From NCBI RefSeq assembly GCF_008923365.1, contig NZ_WBMR01000005.1:52844-116843 (forward strand): DNA of 64,000 bases, given 5' to 3'. Source of the stretch: Actinomadura montaniterrae. GTDB lineage: Bacteria > Actinomycetota > Actinomycetes > Streptosporangiales > Streptosporangiaceae. The notes below the pieces were generated by a model. That model did not search any database and had not been told where the DNA came from. It was given only the letters and a program-made list of their open reading frames with translations. The translations under genes were made by a program, and so were the position numbers. Positions 28,583 to 37,591 of the stretch are shown here, one piece after another. How positions within the stretch are numbered: the stretch's first letter is position 1; every line of letters starts with the position of its first letter.

Positions 28583-30028
28583 ATGACTCTTCCTTTCTCT
28601 GCAGACCAGACCCACGAGGACCGGACCTACGACGAGACCGACGCCGAGCCCATGACCGGCGAGCTCGACCTCGAGGACCGGCGGGCACTGCGCCGCGTCG
28701 CGGGACTGTCCACCGAGCTCACCGACGTCACCGAGGTCGAGTACCGCGCCCTGCGGCTGGAGCGGGTCGTCCTCGTCGGCGTGTGGACCGAGGGCACCGC
28801 GGCCGACGCCGAGAACTCCCTGCGCGAGCTGGCGCTGCTCGCCGAGACCGCGGGCTCCCAGGTGCTCGAGGGGCTCGTCCAGCGCCGGTCCCGGCCCGAC
28901 CCGGCCACCTACATCGGCTCCGGCAAGGCCGCCGAGCTGCGCGACGTCGTCATCTCCACCGGCGCCGACACCGTCATCTGCGACGGCGAGCTGGCCCCGA
29001 GCCAGCTGCGGCACCTGGAGGAGACCGTCCAGGTCAAGGTCATCGACCGGACCGCGCTGATCCTCGACATCTTCGCCCAGCACGCCAAGAGTCGCGAGGG
29101 CAAGGCGCAGGTCGAGCTCGCGCAGCTCAACTACCTGCTGCCGCGCCTGCGCGGCTGGGGCGGCAACCTGTCCCGGCAGGTCGGCGGGCGCGCCGCCGGC
29201 GGCGTCGGCATCGGCGGCCGCGGCCCCGGCGAGACCAAGATCGAGCTGGACCGGCGGCGGATCCGCACCCGGATGGCCAAGCTGCGCCGGCAGATCGCCG
29301 AGATGTCCAAGGCCCGCGACACCAAGCGCGGCGAGCGGCGCCGCAACGAGGTGCCCGCCGTCGCCATCGCCGGCTACACCAACGCCGGCAAGTCGTCCCT
29401 GCTCAACGCGCTCACCGGCGCCGGGGTGCTGGTGGAGAACGCGCTGTTCGCCACCCTCGACCCCACCGTCCGGCGCGCCGAGACGCCCGGCGGCCGCGCC
29501 TACACCCTCGCCGACACCGTCGGGTTCGTCCGGCACCTGCCGCACCAGCTCGTCGAGGCGTTCCGCTCGACGCTGGAGGAGGTCACCGACGCCGGGCTGA
29601 TCCTGCACGTCGTGGACGGCTCCGACGCCGACCCCGAGGCGCAGATCGACGCCGTCCGCGAGGTGCTCCGCGAGATCGGCGCCGACGCGATCCCGGAGAT
29701 CGTCGTCATCAACAAGGCGGACGCGGCCGACGACCTGGCGATCGCCCGCCTGCAGCGGCGCGAGCCGCACAGCGTCGTCGTCTCCGCCCGCACCGGGTTC
29801 GGCATCGAGGACCTGCGGGAGGCCATCGAGGCCGACCTGCCCGGCCTGGACGCCGAGCTGCGCGCGCTCGTCCCGTACGAGCGCGGCGACCTGGTCGCGC
29901 GGGTACACGACCGCGGCGAGGTGCTCAAGCAGGAGCACGTCGCCGAGGGCACGCTGCTGCACGCGCGCGTCCCCGAGGACGTCGCCGGCGAGCTGGCCCG
30001 GTACGAGGTCGCGGCACAGATCGTCTGA
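28583..30028 (+). CDS. hflX: Ribosome-associated GTPase HflX
   Basis: A 481-residue GTPase that binds the 50S subunit and rescues or splits stalled ribosomes. The N-terminal HflX domain contains YIGSGKAAELRD and VIDRTALILDIFAQHA; a glycine-rich GRGPGETKIE leads to the coiled helix. The GTPase G1 motif GYTNAGKSSLLNAL begins at residue 264, G3 is DTVGFVRHLP and G4 NKAD. I use the ATG at 28583, which has CGAGGA 4-9 bases upstream; an upstream ATG at 28529 adds 18 residues with no family match. Divergent from aceB, and followed by a strong terminator. Confidence 0.94.
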   Translation: MTLPFSADQTHEDRTYDETDAEPMTGELDLEDRRALRRVAGLSTELTDVTEVEYRALRLERVVLVGVWTEGTAADAENSLRELALLAETAGSQVLEGLVQRRSRPDPATYIGSGKAAELRDVVISTGADTVICDGELAPSQLRHLEETVQVKVIDRTALILDIFAQHAKSREGKAQVELAQLNYLLPRLRGWGGNLSRQVGGRAAGGVGIGGRGPGETKIELDRRRIRTRMAKLRRQIAEMSKARDTKRGERRRNEVPAVAIAGYTNAGKSSLLNALTGAGVLVENALFATLDPTVRRAETPGGRAYTLADTVGFVRHLPHQLVEAFRSTLEEVTDAGLILHVVDGSDADPEAQIDAVREVLREIGADAIPEIVVINKADAADDLAIARLQRREPHSVVVSARTGFGIEDLREAIEADLPGLDAELRALVPYERGDLVARVHDRGEVLKQEHVAEGTLLHARVPEDVAGELARYEVAAQIV

Positions 30029-30094
30029 CCGTCCCGGTCTCCGGACCGCGATCCGCGCCGCGCCCACCGCGGGCGGCCGGACAGCACGATCGCC

Positions 30095-30131
30095 CGGGCT
30101 CGGGCCGTCCGAAAAGGACGGTCCGAGCCCG
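30095..30131 (+). terminator. Long hairpin terminator after hflX
   Basis: Two 16-base arms (30095-30110 and 30116-30131) pair around the loop GAAAA with a single G-U wobble. It lies 67 bases past the hflX stop. Very stable and with no T-run, as is usual in this genome. Confidence 0.8.
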
Positions 30132-30600
30132 TCCGAATACCGGTCCCGGGCGGATCCTGGTCGCCGAACGGTGACAGCTTCCCCAATCGGCTTGACGGTT
30201 CGGTTGAAATCCGTACGGTCGAAGGGCTAGGGGGCGGGTGATGGCTGTCGATGGGCTGCGAACGCACACCACGGAGTGCGCGGACGGGCGTGCGGGCCGT
30301 GCCGGGCCGGCCGGCCGGCGCCGCGCAGAGCTTGTCGGCCGGGCCTTCAGTGCACTACCGTGACGAAACCGATATCTCCGGTCTCGTTGCCAGTGGTGGT
30401 CGCCCGATCACCCGGCCCTCCAACGGTGAATCGCCGGCACCCAGTCGGCGTTTCGGATCGAGAGCAGGTGGCCCCATCGATGGCAGGTGCGAACACCGGA
30501 CGGCGCGCAGGCGGCCCGCTCCATCCCTCCCTGCTCCTCTCCCACACAGCGTCCGGTACCGCGCCGCGCGGCGCGTCGTCCCAAGCAGGTCGGTGACCCT
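30132..30600. other. Gene-free stretch upstream of hutI
   Basis: About 470 bases with no supported gene. A promoter-like pair occurs at 30192-30219 (TTGACG, 16 bases, TACGGT), the best -35 match in the window, pointing towards hutI but 380 bases away. Open frames here (for example 30251-30604) have no ribosome site or codon bias. The stretch could hold a small RNA or a regulatory leader, or be the remnant of a lost gene. Confidence 0.4.
30192..30219 (+). promoter_or_regulatory. Candidate SigA-type promoter, target unclear
   Basis: TTGACG at 30192-30197 and TACGGT at 30214-30219, spacing 16. It follows the hflX terminator and reads toward hutI. There is no gene for 380 bases downstream, so it may serve a non-coding transcript. 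Confidence 0.35.
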
Positions 30601-31814
30601 ATGACGGTACGGCTGTTGACGAACATCGGCAGGCTCTGGACGGGCACCGACGTCTGCAGCAACGCCGCCGTGCTGATCCACGACGACCGCATCGTGTGGG
30701 CCGGCCCCGCCTCGGACCTCCCGCAGAGCGTCCCCGGGATCATCGACGACATCGTCGACGTCGACCACGTGGAGAACCTCGGCGGCGGCCTCGTCACGCC
30801 CGGCCTCATCGACGCCCACTCCCACCCCGTCTACGCGGGCAACCGCTGGGCCGAGCTCGCGATGCGCACCAGCGGCTCCTCGCACTCCGCCATCGCGGCG
30901 GCGGCGGCGGCGTCAACTCCACCGTCACCGTGACCCGCGGCACCGACCCCTGGACGCTGTGCAACGGCGTCCGCGAGCGGCTCCGCCAGTGGATCCTCGC
31001 AGGCACCACCACCGTCGAGGCCAAGACCGGCTACCACCTCACCCGCGACGGCGAGCTCGCCGACATCCGGATGCTGCGCTCGCTGGAGGGCGAGCCGTCC
31101 ATGCCGCGCATCCACGCGACGTTCCTCGCCGCCCACATCCTCCCGCCGGAGTTCTTCGGCCGCCGCCGCGACTACATCGAGGCCGTCCGCCTGTGGGCCG
31201 GCGACGCCGCCGTGGCCGGCGCCGACTCCATCGACGTCTACTGCGACGAAGGCCACTTCACCGCCGAAGAGGCCCGCGCCCTGCTGCTCACCGGCAAGCG
31301 CGCCGGGCTGAAGGCCCGCATGCACGCCTGCGCCAACGAGCGCATCGGCGCCGCGCAGGTCGCCGCCGAGGTCGGCTGCGCGTCCGCCGACCTGCTCACC
31401 CAGGCCAACGACGACGACATCAAGGCCCTCGCGCACGCCGGCGTCACCGCCACCGTCTGCCCCGGCAGCGCCCTCAACAGCAGCCGCGCCCCGGCACCCG
31501 TCCGGCAGATGCTCGACCGCGGCGTCACCGTCGCGCTCGGCACCGACCACAACCCCGGCCAGTGCGGCATCACGTCGATGCCGCTGGTCATCGGCCTGTC
31601 CGTGGCCATGTTCGGGCTGAGCGTCACCGAGGCGCTGCGCGCCGCCACCCTCGGCGGGGCCGCCGCCCTGCGCGTCGGCGACCGCGGCTCCCTCGCCCCG
31701 GGCATGCTCGCCGACATCGTGCTGTGGGACGCCGACCACGAAGGCGCGTTCGCATGGGCGTTCGGCCTGCGCGCGCTGCGCGTGTGGCGCGGCGGCGTCC
31801 CGGTCCAGCCCTGA
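30601..31814 (+). pseudogene. hutI: Imidazolonepropionase, interrupted by a -1 frameshift
   Basis: This encodes the amidohydrolase that opens imidazolone-5-propionate in histidine breakdown, but in two frames. Frame one runs from the ATG at 30601 through the metal site DAHSHPVYAGNRWAELAMR to a TGA at 30931-30933. The second frame continues the family from GGGVNSTV to the end, with HACANERIGAAQ and the GTDHNPGQCG zinc-site region intact. The break lies in a GCG-repeat run (30895-30912), where one G is missing: the expected coding is AAAGGGVNS. The span of 1214 bases is one short of 405 codons. With that base restored the protein is a normal 404 residues and complete. A sequencing or assembly indel is as likely as a real mutation. 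Other hut genes are not in the window. Confidence 0.88.
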
Positions 31815-31886
31815 CGGGGCGTCTTCTTTACACGCCGATATGTCGCGGACATCCCCGAGTGGAGATCGGGGGGTAATGTCCCGTTC

Positions 31887-32732
31887 ATGGGCAGCGCCGT
31901 CGCGGTCGTCACGGATTCCACCGCCTACCTCCCGCCGGGGCTCGCCGAACGGCACGGGCTGACCGTCGTCCCCCTGCAGATCTCCCTCGGCGGCGCCATG
32001 CGCGACGAAGGAGACATCAGCGGCGACGAAGCCGTCCGGGCGCTCCGGGACCGGCGGCCCGTCAGGACGTCCCGCCCCTCGCCCGGACGGTTCGCCCAGG
32101 CCTACGAGAGCGCCGCGGAGGCCGGCGCCGACGCCGTGGTGTCGGTGCACCTGTCCGCGGCCATGTCCGGGACGCTCGCCGCCGCCCGCCTCGCCGCCGC
32201 GGACGCGCCCGTTCCCGTCAGCGTCGTCGACAGCGGAACCATCGGCATGGGCCTCGGCCTCGCCGCCCTCTCCGCGGCCGCCGCCGCGATGGCGGGCGGG
32301 GACGCCGAGACCGTCGCGCGCGCCGCGGCACGCCGCGCCGGAATGTCCCGCTCCCTGCTCTACGTCGACACCCTCGAACACCTGCGGCGCGGCGGCCGGA
32401 TCGGCGCCGCCGGGGCGCTCTTCGGCTCCGCCCTCATGGTCAAGCCGCTCCTGGACATCGCCGGCGGCCGGATCGTCCCGCTGGAGAAGGTCCGCACGTC
32501 CGCGCGGGCCCTGGCCCGGCTGGAGGAGATCGCCGTCGAGCAGGCGGGCTCCCGCCGCGTCGACCTCGGCGTCCAGCACCTCGCCGCCGCGTCCCGCGCC
32601 GACGCCCTCGCCGCCCGGCTCCGTGACCGCATCCCGCACGTCGAGGACGTCTACGTCGGCGAGGTCGGCCCCGTCATCGGCGCGCACGTCGGCCCCGGGA
32701 TGCTCGGCGTGGTGATCGCCCCGCAACTCTGA
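31887..32732 (+). CDS. DegV family fatty-acid-binding protein
   Basis: A 281-residue cytosolic protein with the DegV two-domain fold: VAVVTDSTAYLPP at the N-terminus, TSRPSPGRFAQAYE, SVHLSAAMSGT and VVDSGTIGMGLG, and late GPVIGAHVGPGMLGVV. DegV/FakB-type proteins hold a fatty acid for phosphorylation by FakA; whether this one does so is not known. TAATGT at 31874-31879 is 7 bases before the ATG and there is no ribosome site, so the message may be leaderless. It lies directly before comEA. Confidence 0.9.
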   Translation: MGSAVAVVTDSTAYLPPGLAERHGLTVVPLQISLGGAMRDEGDISGDEAVRALRDRRPVRTSRPSPGRFAQAYESAAEAGADAVVSVHLSAAMSGTLAAARLAAADAPVPVSVVDSGTIGMGLGLAALSAAAAAMAGGDAETVARAAARRAGMSRSLLYVDTLEHLRRGGRIGAAGALFGSALMVKPLLDIAGGRIVPLEKVRTSARALARLEEIAVEQAGSRRVDLGVQHLAAASRADALAARLRDRIPHVEDVYVGEVGPVIGAHVGPGMLGVVIAPQL

Positions 32733-32826
32733 CGCGTATCCCCTGGTCAGAGGGGGTGTGGCGCGAGTTATCCACATTTTCCGCAGGCCCTGCTCGGGGC
32801 CGGGCGGCGCGCCTAACGTCGGCGTC

Positions 32827-33591
32827 ATGACAGCCGACGACCGCCTCCACTCCCTCGCCGACCGGCTCAAGCCGCCGCCTGCACAGCCGCTGTCCGCGCA
32901 GCCGCCGTCTGCGCAGCCGCCGTCGGCGCGGCTGCGCTCTGTGCCCGAGAAGGCGAACGTCCGCGTCCTGGCCGTCATCGCGGTGATCGCCGCGCTGGTC
33001 GCCGGCGGCTACCTCTGGCTCGCCCGCCCCCGCCCCGACCCGGCGCCCGCCACCGCGGACGCCGCCGCGACCGAGGTCCCCGCCGCTTCCGCACCGTCCG
33101 GGCCGTCGCCTGCCGCCGTGCCCGCCGGCGCCTCCGGCCCCGCGTCCGTGGTCGTCCACGTCCTCGGCAAGGTCAGGCACCCCGGCGTCGTCACCCTGCC
33201 GTCCGGCTCCCGCGTCGAGGAGGCCATCAAGGCCGCGGGCGGCGTGCGTCCCGGCGCCGGCACCGGCACGCTCAACCTCGCCCGCAAGCTCGTCGACGGC
33301 GAGCAGATCCCGGTCGGCGTCCGCCTGCCCTCGCCCGCGCCCGGCGAGCCGCCACCAGGGCAGCCCCCGCCCGGGCCCGCGGCCTCCGGGGCGCCCGGCA
33401 CGCCCGTCGACCTCAACACCGCGACCGCCGGCCAGCTCGACCAGCTCCCCGGCGTCGGCCCCGTCCTCGCCCAGCGCATCGTCGACTACCGCACGCAGCA
33501 CGGCGGCTTCCGCTCCGTCGACCAGCTCCAGGACGTCGACGGCATCGGCGCCCGCCGCTTCGCCGACCTGAAGCCGATGGTGCGCGTATGA
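32827..33591 (+). CDS. comEA: ComEA-like DNA-binding protein
   Basis: A 254-residue membrane-anchored protein. A cytoplasmic N-terminus rich in Pro/Ser/Gln repeats (QPPSAQPPSA) precedes one membrane helix (about residues 44-63), a Pro/Ala linker, an SLBB domain (VVVHVLGKVRHPGVV) and a C-terminal helix-hairpin-helix pair (VDLNTATAGQLDQLPGVG and YRTQHGGFRSVDQLQDVDGI), the DNA-binding part. In competent bacteria it hands DNA to ComEC; in actinomycetes, where competence is mostly unproven, the role is unclear. Start ATG at 32827, with TAACGT 7 bases before (leaderless type). Its last codons overlap comEC by 4 bases. Confidence 0.9.
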   Translation: MTADDRLHSLADRLKPPPAQPLSAQPPSAQPPSARLRSVPEKANVRVLAVIAVIAALVAGGYLWLARPRPDPAPATADAAATEVPAASAPSGPSPAAVPAGASGPASVVVHVLGKVRHPGVVTLPSGSRVEEAIKAAGGVRPGAGTGTLNLARKLVDGEQIPVGVRLPSPAPGEPPPGQPPPGPAASGAPGTPVDLNTATAGQLDQLPGVGPVLAQRIVDYRTQHGGFRSVDQLQDVDGIGARRFADLKPMVRV

Positions 33592-36545
33592 CCCCCGACC
33601 TCCGCCTGGCCGCCCCGGCCCTCGCCGCCTGGATCACCGCCGCCCTGACGATCGGCTTCCCGCCCGCCCTCACCTGGACCGTGGCCGCCACCACGACCAC
33701 CACCGCCCTCTACCTCCTCACCACCGCCCGCCGCACCCCACCCACCCCCGATGCCGCGCCCGCAGTGCTCGGAAGCCGAGAACCGACCGCCCGGGGTGAG
33801 CCTCTGCTGCCGGATGCGGCGCAGGGCCGAGCGCGGTTGGGGGACCAGTTCGCCGGGTCTTCGCTCGATAGCTGCCAGGGGCGAGACGGAGGAGTGCAGT
33901 GGGCGCCGTCAGGGCCCGGGTTCAGGCGCGGGCGTTCGACCTCTGCCCGGGATGAGCCTCTGCTGCCGGACGCGGCGCAGGGCCGAGCGCGGTCAGGGGA
34001 CGAGTCCGCCGGGTCTTCGCTTGATACCTGCCAGGGGCGAGACGGAGCAGTGCAGTGGGCGCCGCCAGGACCGGGGTTCAGACGCGGGCGTTCGACCGCT
34101 GCCCGGGATGAGCCACTGCTGTCGGACGCGCCGGCGTGGAGATCGCAGGAGGCGGTCGGGGTCGGCGGGACTTCGATCGGGGCCGGTTTGGAGTCTGGTG
34201 GTGACGCGCGGCGCGCTTCGGCGGGACGGGCGGGTGCGCGGCGGACGCTCGCGGGACGGGCGGTTGCGCGGCGGACGCTCACGGGAGGGGCGGGTGCGGG
34301 GCGGACGTTGCTGAGACGGGCGGCCGAGCAGCGGGGGTTAACGGAAGCGCTCGTGGGGGGTGGGCGGCTCGCCATCGCCCGCATGACCGCGTCCCGGGCG
34401 AGAGGCGGCGCACGCGGGATCTCGGGGACGGTCAATCGGCGGTTGCTGGGGATGGTGCTGGTCTGCGTGGCCGCGTCCGCGACCGGGGTGGCGTTCCGGG
34501 CGACCGCCGTCGGCACGGGGCCGGTGTGGACGCTCGCACGGACGGGAGGGGCGTCGTCGGCCGAGGCGGTGCTGACCGGGGACCCGCAGGCCAGGAAGGC
34601 CGGCGGGCGGCCCCTGGTGATCGTCCGGGCGCGGGTCGAGGCGGTCGCGCGGGCCCGGGTGCGCGTGCCGGTGCTGCTGATCGCGCACGACCCGCGGTGG
34701 CTCGGGCTGCTGCCGAGCCAGCGGGTGCGGCTGCGCGGCCGGTTCGAGAAGCCGCGCGGCGCCGAACTGCTCGCCGCCGTGGTGATCGTCCGGGGCCCGC
34801 CCGTGCTCCTCGGCGGCCCGTCCGACGTCCAGCGGGCCGCCGAGGCCGTGCGGGCGCGGCTGCGCGCGGCGGTCGACCGGCTCCCGCCCGACCAGCGGGG
34901 CGTCCTGCCCGGCATGGTCGACGGCGACACCTCCCGGCTCGACCCGGCCCTCGCCGACGACTTCCGCACCGCGGGCCTCAGCCACCTGCTGGTCGTCTCC
35001 GGCGCCAACCTCGCGATCGTCATCGGCGCGGTCCTGTGGCTGTGCCGCGTCGCGGGGCTGGGCCGCCGCCGCGCCCCGCCCGTCGCTGCCGTCGCGGTGG
35101 TCGCGTTCGTGCTGGTCGCCCGGCCGGACCCGAGCGTCCTGCGGGCCACCGTCATGGGCCTGGTGGCGCTGCTTGCCCTGTTCACCGGACGCTCCCGGCA
35201 GGGCGTTCCCGCGCTGTGCGCGGCGGTGCTCCTGCTCGTCCTGATCGACCCGGAACTGGCGCGCTCGTACGGCTTCGCGCTGTCCGTGCTGGCGACGGCG
35301 GGCCTGCTCGTCCTCGCGCCGCCCTGGCGGGAGCGGCTCGCGCGCCGCCTGCCCGGCCCGCTCGCCGACGCCCTCGCCGTCGCGGCCGCCGCCGAGGTCG
35401 CCGTCGCCCCGGTCCTCGTGATGCTCTCCGGAGAGGTCGGTGTGGTGTCCCTGCTGGCGAACCTGCTCGCGGCGCCGGCCGTGGCGCCCGCGACGTTGCT
35501 CGGCGCGCTCGCCACCGCGATCGCGCCCGTGTCGCTGCCGCTCGCCCGCCTGACGGTCCGTCCCGCCGGCCTCGCCGTGGGCTGGATCATCTGGATCGCC
35601 CGCACCGCCGCCGCGCTTCCGTACGCCACCATCCCGTGGACGGGCGGCGGGCTCGGCGCGGTGACCCTGCTGCTGGCAGGCGGCGTCGCCGTCCTGATCC
35701 TGCGCCACCCCGGGCTGCGCATGGCGGCGGTCGCAGCGATGGCCGGGGTGCTGATCGCCGTCGTGGTGCTGCGGGTCACGGCTCCGGGCTGGCCGCCGCC
35801 GGGCTGGCAACTGGTCGCCTGCGACGTCGGCCAAGGTGACGCGCTCGCGCTCGCCGCCGGACCCGGGCGCGCCGTCGTCGTGGACACCGGCCCCACCCCC
35901 GCCCCGGTCGACCGCTGCCTCTCCCGCCTGCGCGTGAAGGACGTGCCACTGCTCGTTCTGACCCACCCGCATGCCGACCACATCGGCGGGACGTCCGGCG
36001 TCCGGCACGGACGCACCGTCCACGAGGTCGTGAGGACGCCCCTCACCGACGGCGCCGAGAACCGCTTCATCGCCGGGCTTCCGTCGCGTCCCGCGCTCGC
36101 CGGACGGGAATGGCGCGTCGGCGACCTGACCCTGGCGATCCTCGCGCCCCTCGGCACCGGCCCCGCCCTGTCACCACGGGACGACGGCACCACGATCAAC
36201 AACGCCAGCGTCGTCCTCGTGGCCCGCCGACCCGGATTCAGCGCCCTGCTCGCCGGCGACGTCGAGACCGACGCGCAGCGCGCCCTGGAGACGAGCGTCC
36301 CGCGCGTCCAGGTCCTCAAGGTCCCGCATCACGGCTCCCGCAGCCAGGACCCCCGCTTCCTGGCCGCCGCCCACGCGTCGATCTCCCTGGTCTCCGTCGG
36401 CCGGGACAACGACTACGGCCACCCGGCCCCGTCCACCCTCGGCCTGCTGCGCCGCCTCCACACCCAGGTCCACCGCACCGATCAGGACGGAGACATCGCC
36501 ATTGTCCGCACCAGAACCGGCATCGCCGCCGTCCCGCGCCATTGA
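33588..36545 (+). CDS. comEC: ComEC/Rec2 DNA-uptake channel protein with repeat-rich insert
   Basis: A 985-residue membrane protein. The competence domain (about residues 440-700) has many helices and LVVSGANLAIVIG, and the C-terminal metallo-beta-lactamase-like domain has HPHADHIGG (His793, His795, Asp797, His798) with a VPHHGSRSQDP segment. Actinobacterial ComEC proteins are usually about 750-850 residues. Here about 230 residues (roughly 55-285) are inserted between the second and third N-terminal helices. They are Arg/Gly/Ser-rich and contain 156-bp and 30-bp tandem repeats. The reading frame stays open through the insert. Start ATG at 33588 overlaps comEA (ATGA). Proposed role: moving single-stranded DNA across the membrane. 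Confidence 0.9.
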   Translation: MTPDLRLAAPALAAWITAALTIGFPPALTWTVAATTTTTALYLLTTARRTPPTPDAAPAVLGSREPTARGEPLLPDAAQGRARLGDQFAGSSLDSCQGRDGGVQWAPSGPGFRRGRSTSARDEPLLPDAAQGRARSGDESAGSSLDTCQGRDGAVQWAPPGPGFRRGRSTAARDEPLLSDAPAWRSQEAVGVGGTSIGAGLESGGDARRASAGRAGARRTLAGRAVARRTLTGGAGAGRTLLRRAAEQRGLTEALVGGGRLAIARMTASRARGGARGISGTVNRRLLGMVLVCVAASATGVAFRATAVGTGPVWTLARTGGASSAEAVLTGDPQARKAGGRPLVIVRARVEAVARARVRVPVLLIAHDPRWLGLLPSQRVRLRGRFEKPRGAELLAAVVIVRGPPVLLGGPSDVQRAAEAVRARLRAAVDRLPPDQRGVLPGMVDGDTSRLDPALADDFRTAGLSHLLVVSGANLAIVIGAVLWLCRVAGLGRRRAPPVAAVAVVAFVLVARPDPSVLRATVMGLVALLALFTGRSRQGVPALCAAVLLLVLIDPELARSYGFALSVLATAGLLVLAPPWRERLARRLPGPLADALAVAAAAEVAVAPVLVMLSGEVGVVSLLANLLAAPAVAPATLLGALATAIAPVSLPLARLTVRPAGLAVGWIIWIARTAAALPYATIPWTGGGLGAVTLLLAGGVAVLILRHPGLRMAAVAAMAGVLIAVVVLRVTAPGWPPPGWQLVACDVGQGDALALAAGPGRAVVVDTGPTPAPVDRCLSRLRVKDVPLLVLTHPHADHIGGTSGVRHGRTVHEVVRTPLTDGAENRFIAGLPSRPALAGREWRVGDLTLAILAPLGTGPALSPRDDGTTINNASVVLVARRPGFSALLAGDVETDAQRALETSVPRVQVLKVPHHGSRSQDPRFLAAAHASISLVSVGRDNDYGHPAPSTLGLLRRLHTQVHRTDQDGDIAIVRTRTGIAAVPRH
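33785..34133 (+). repeat. 156-bp tandem repeat inside comEC (about 2.2 copies)
   Basis: Copy 1 at 33785-33940, copy 2 at 33941-34096 and a partial third copy to about 34133. CCTCTGCTG recurs at 33801 and 33957, with CCACTGCTG at 34113, exactly 156 bases (52 codons) apart. The unit encodes an EPLLPDAAQGRAR...QWAP...GFRRGRS type segment. A multiple of three keeps the frame. Copies differ at scattered positions, so the duplication is not brand-new. Confidence 0.92.
34221..34310 (+). repeat. 30-bp tandem repeat inside comEC (3 copies)
   Basis: Three 30-base copies, each beginning near GCGGGACGGGCGG and ending in GCGGACGCTC or a close variant, encode AGRAGARRTL, AGRAVARRTL and TGGAGAGRTL. It is the second, Arg-rich part of the insert that separates the ComEC N-terminal helices from the rest. 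Confidence 0.9.
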
Positions 36546-36640
36546 CCCGCGCTGCCGATCGGGAGGGGTGCCGGGTGCAGTGGCGTGGCGGGGCGGGCGA
36601 CGTGGCGCGGGGACGGTGTCGGGCGTGGCATGCTGCAAGG

Positions 36641-37591
36641 GTGTCCGAGGCCATCACCCTGATCGTGGGAGACGAAGAGCTGCTCGTGGAGCGGGCGATC
36701 GGCGAGGTCGCCGCCTCCGTGCGGGCGCGGGACCCGGACGCCGAGGTGATCGACCTCGCGCCGGGCGGGCTGGAGCCCGGGCGGATCTCGGAGCTCACGT
36801 CGCCGTCGCTGTTCGGCGGCGGGAAGGTGCTCGTGATCCGGTCCGCGCAGGACCTCGGCAAGGACCTCACCGCCGAGGTGCTCAAGTACGCCAGGGACCC
36901 GGCGGACGACGTGGTCCTCGTGGCCGTCCACCACGGCGGCGCCAAGGGCAAGGCGCTGGTGGACGGGCTGACCAAGCTGAAGGCGCGCAAGATCGCCTGC
37001 CCCAAGGTGACCAAGATGGGGGAGCGCGTCGACTTCGTGCGCGCCGAGATCCGCCGGTCCGGCGGGAAGATCTCGCCGGACGCGGCGCGCGGGCTGCTGG
37101 ACGCGGTCGGCAACGACCTGCGCGAGCTGGCGGCCGCGTGCAGCCAGCTCGTCGCCGACACCGGAGGGAAGGTCGACGACGCGGCCGTCGCCCGCTACTA
37201 CCGCGGCCGCGCCGAGGTCAGCGGGTTCACCGTCGCGGACAAGGCGATCGACGGGCACCTCGCGGAGGCGCTGGAGCAGCTGCGGTGGGCCCTCGCGACC
37301 GGCGTGGCACCGGTGCTCATCGTCAGCGCGCTGGCCCAGGGCGTCCGGGGACTGGCCAAGGTCGGCGGCGCACCGCGCGGAGCCCGTGGCGCCGCGCTCG
37401 CCAAGGACCTGGGGATGCCGCCGTGGAAGATCGAGCGCGTGCAGAAGCAGCTGCGCGGCTGGTCGGGCGACGGGGTGGCGCGCGCCCTCACCGCGGTGGC
37501 GGAGGCCGACGCGCAGGTCAAGGGCGGCGCAGCCGACCCCGCCTACGCGCTGGAGAAGACCGTAGCCGACATCGTCGCCGCCCGCGGCTGA
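36641..37591 (+). CDS. holA: DNA polymerase III delta subunit
   Basis: A 316-residue clamp-loader subunit that opens the beta clamp during replication. ITLIVGDEELLVERAI at the N-terminus, SLFGGGKVLVIRSA (clamp-contacting region) and DLRELAAACSQLV and the C-terminal collar with MPPWKIERVQKQLRGWS are family features. The GTG at 36641 is used because the conserved core begins at once; AAGG is only 1-4 bases away, so a weak ribosome site or coupling to comEC is likely. The usual order comEA-comEC-holA-rpsT is kept, with a repeat array in between. Confidence 0.92.
   Translation: MSEAITLIVGDEELLVERAIGEVAASVRARDPDAEVIDLAPGGLEPGRISELTSPSLFGGGKVLVIRSAQDLGKDLTAEVLKYARDPADDVVLVAVHHGGAKGKALVDGLTKLKARKIACPKVTKMGERVDFVRAEIRRSGGKISPDAARGLLDAVGNDLRELAAACSQLVADTGGKVDDAAVARYYRGRAEVSGFTVADKAIDGHLAEALEQLRWALATGVAPVLIVSALAQGVRGLAKVGGAPRGARGAALAKDLGMPPWKIERVQKQLRGWSGDGVARALTAVAEADAQVKGGAADPAYALEKTVADIVAARG

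Noticed and set aside
30251..30604. Small gene between hflX and hutI
   Set aside because: No ribosome site, random-looking composition, and the frame runs over the true hutI start region.
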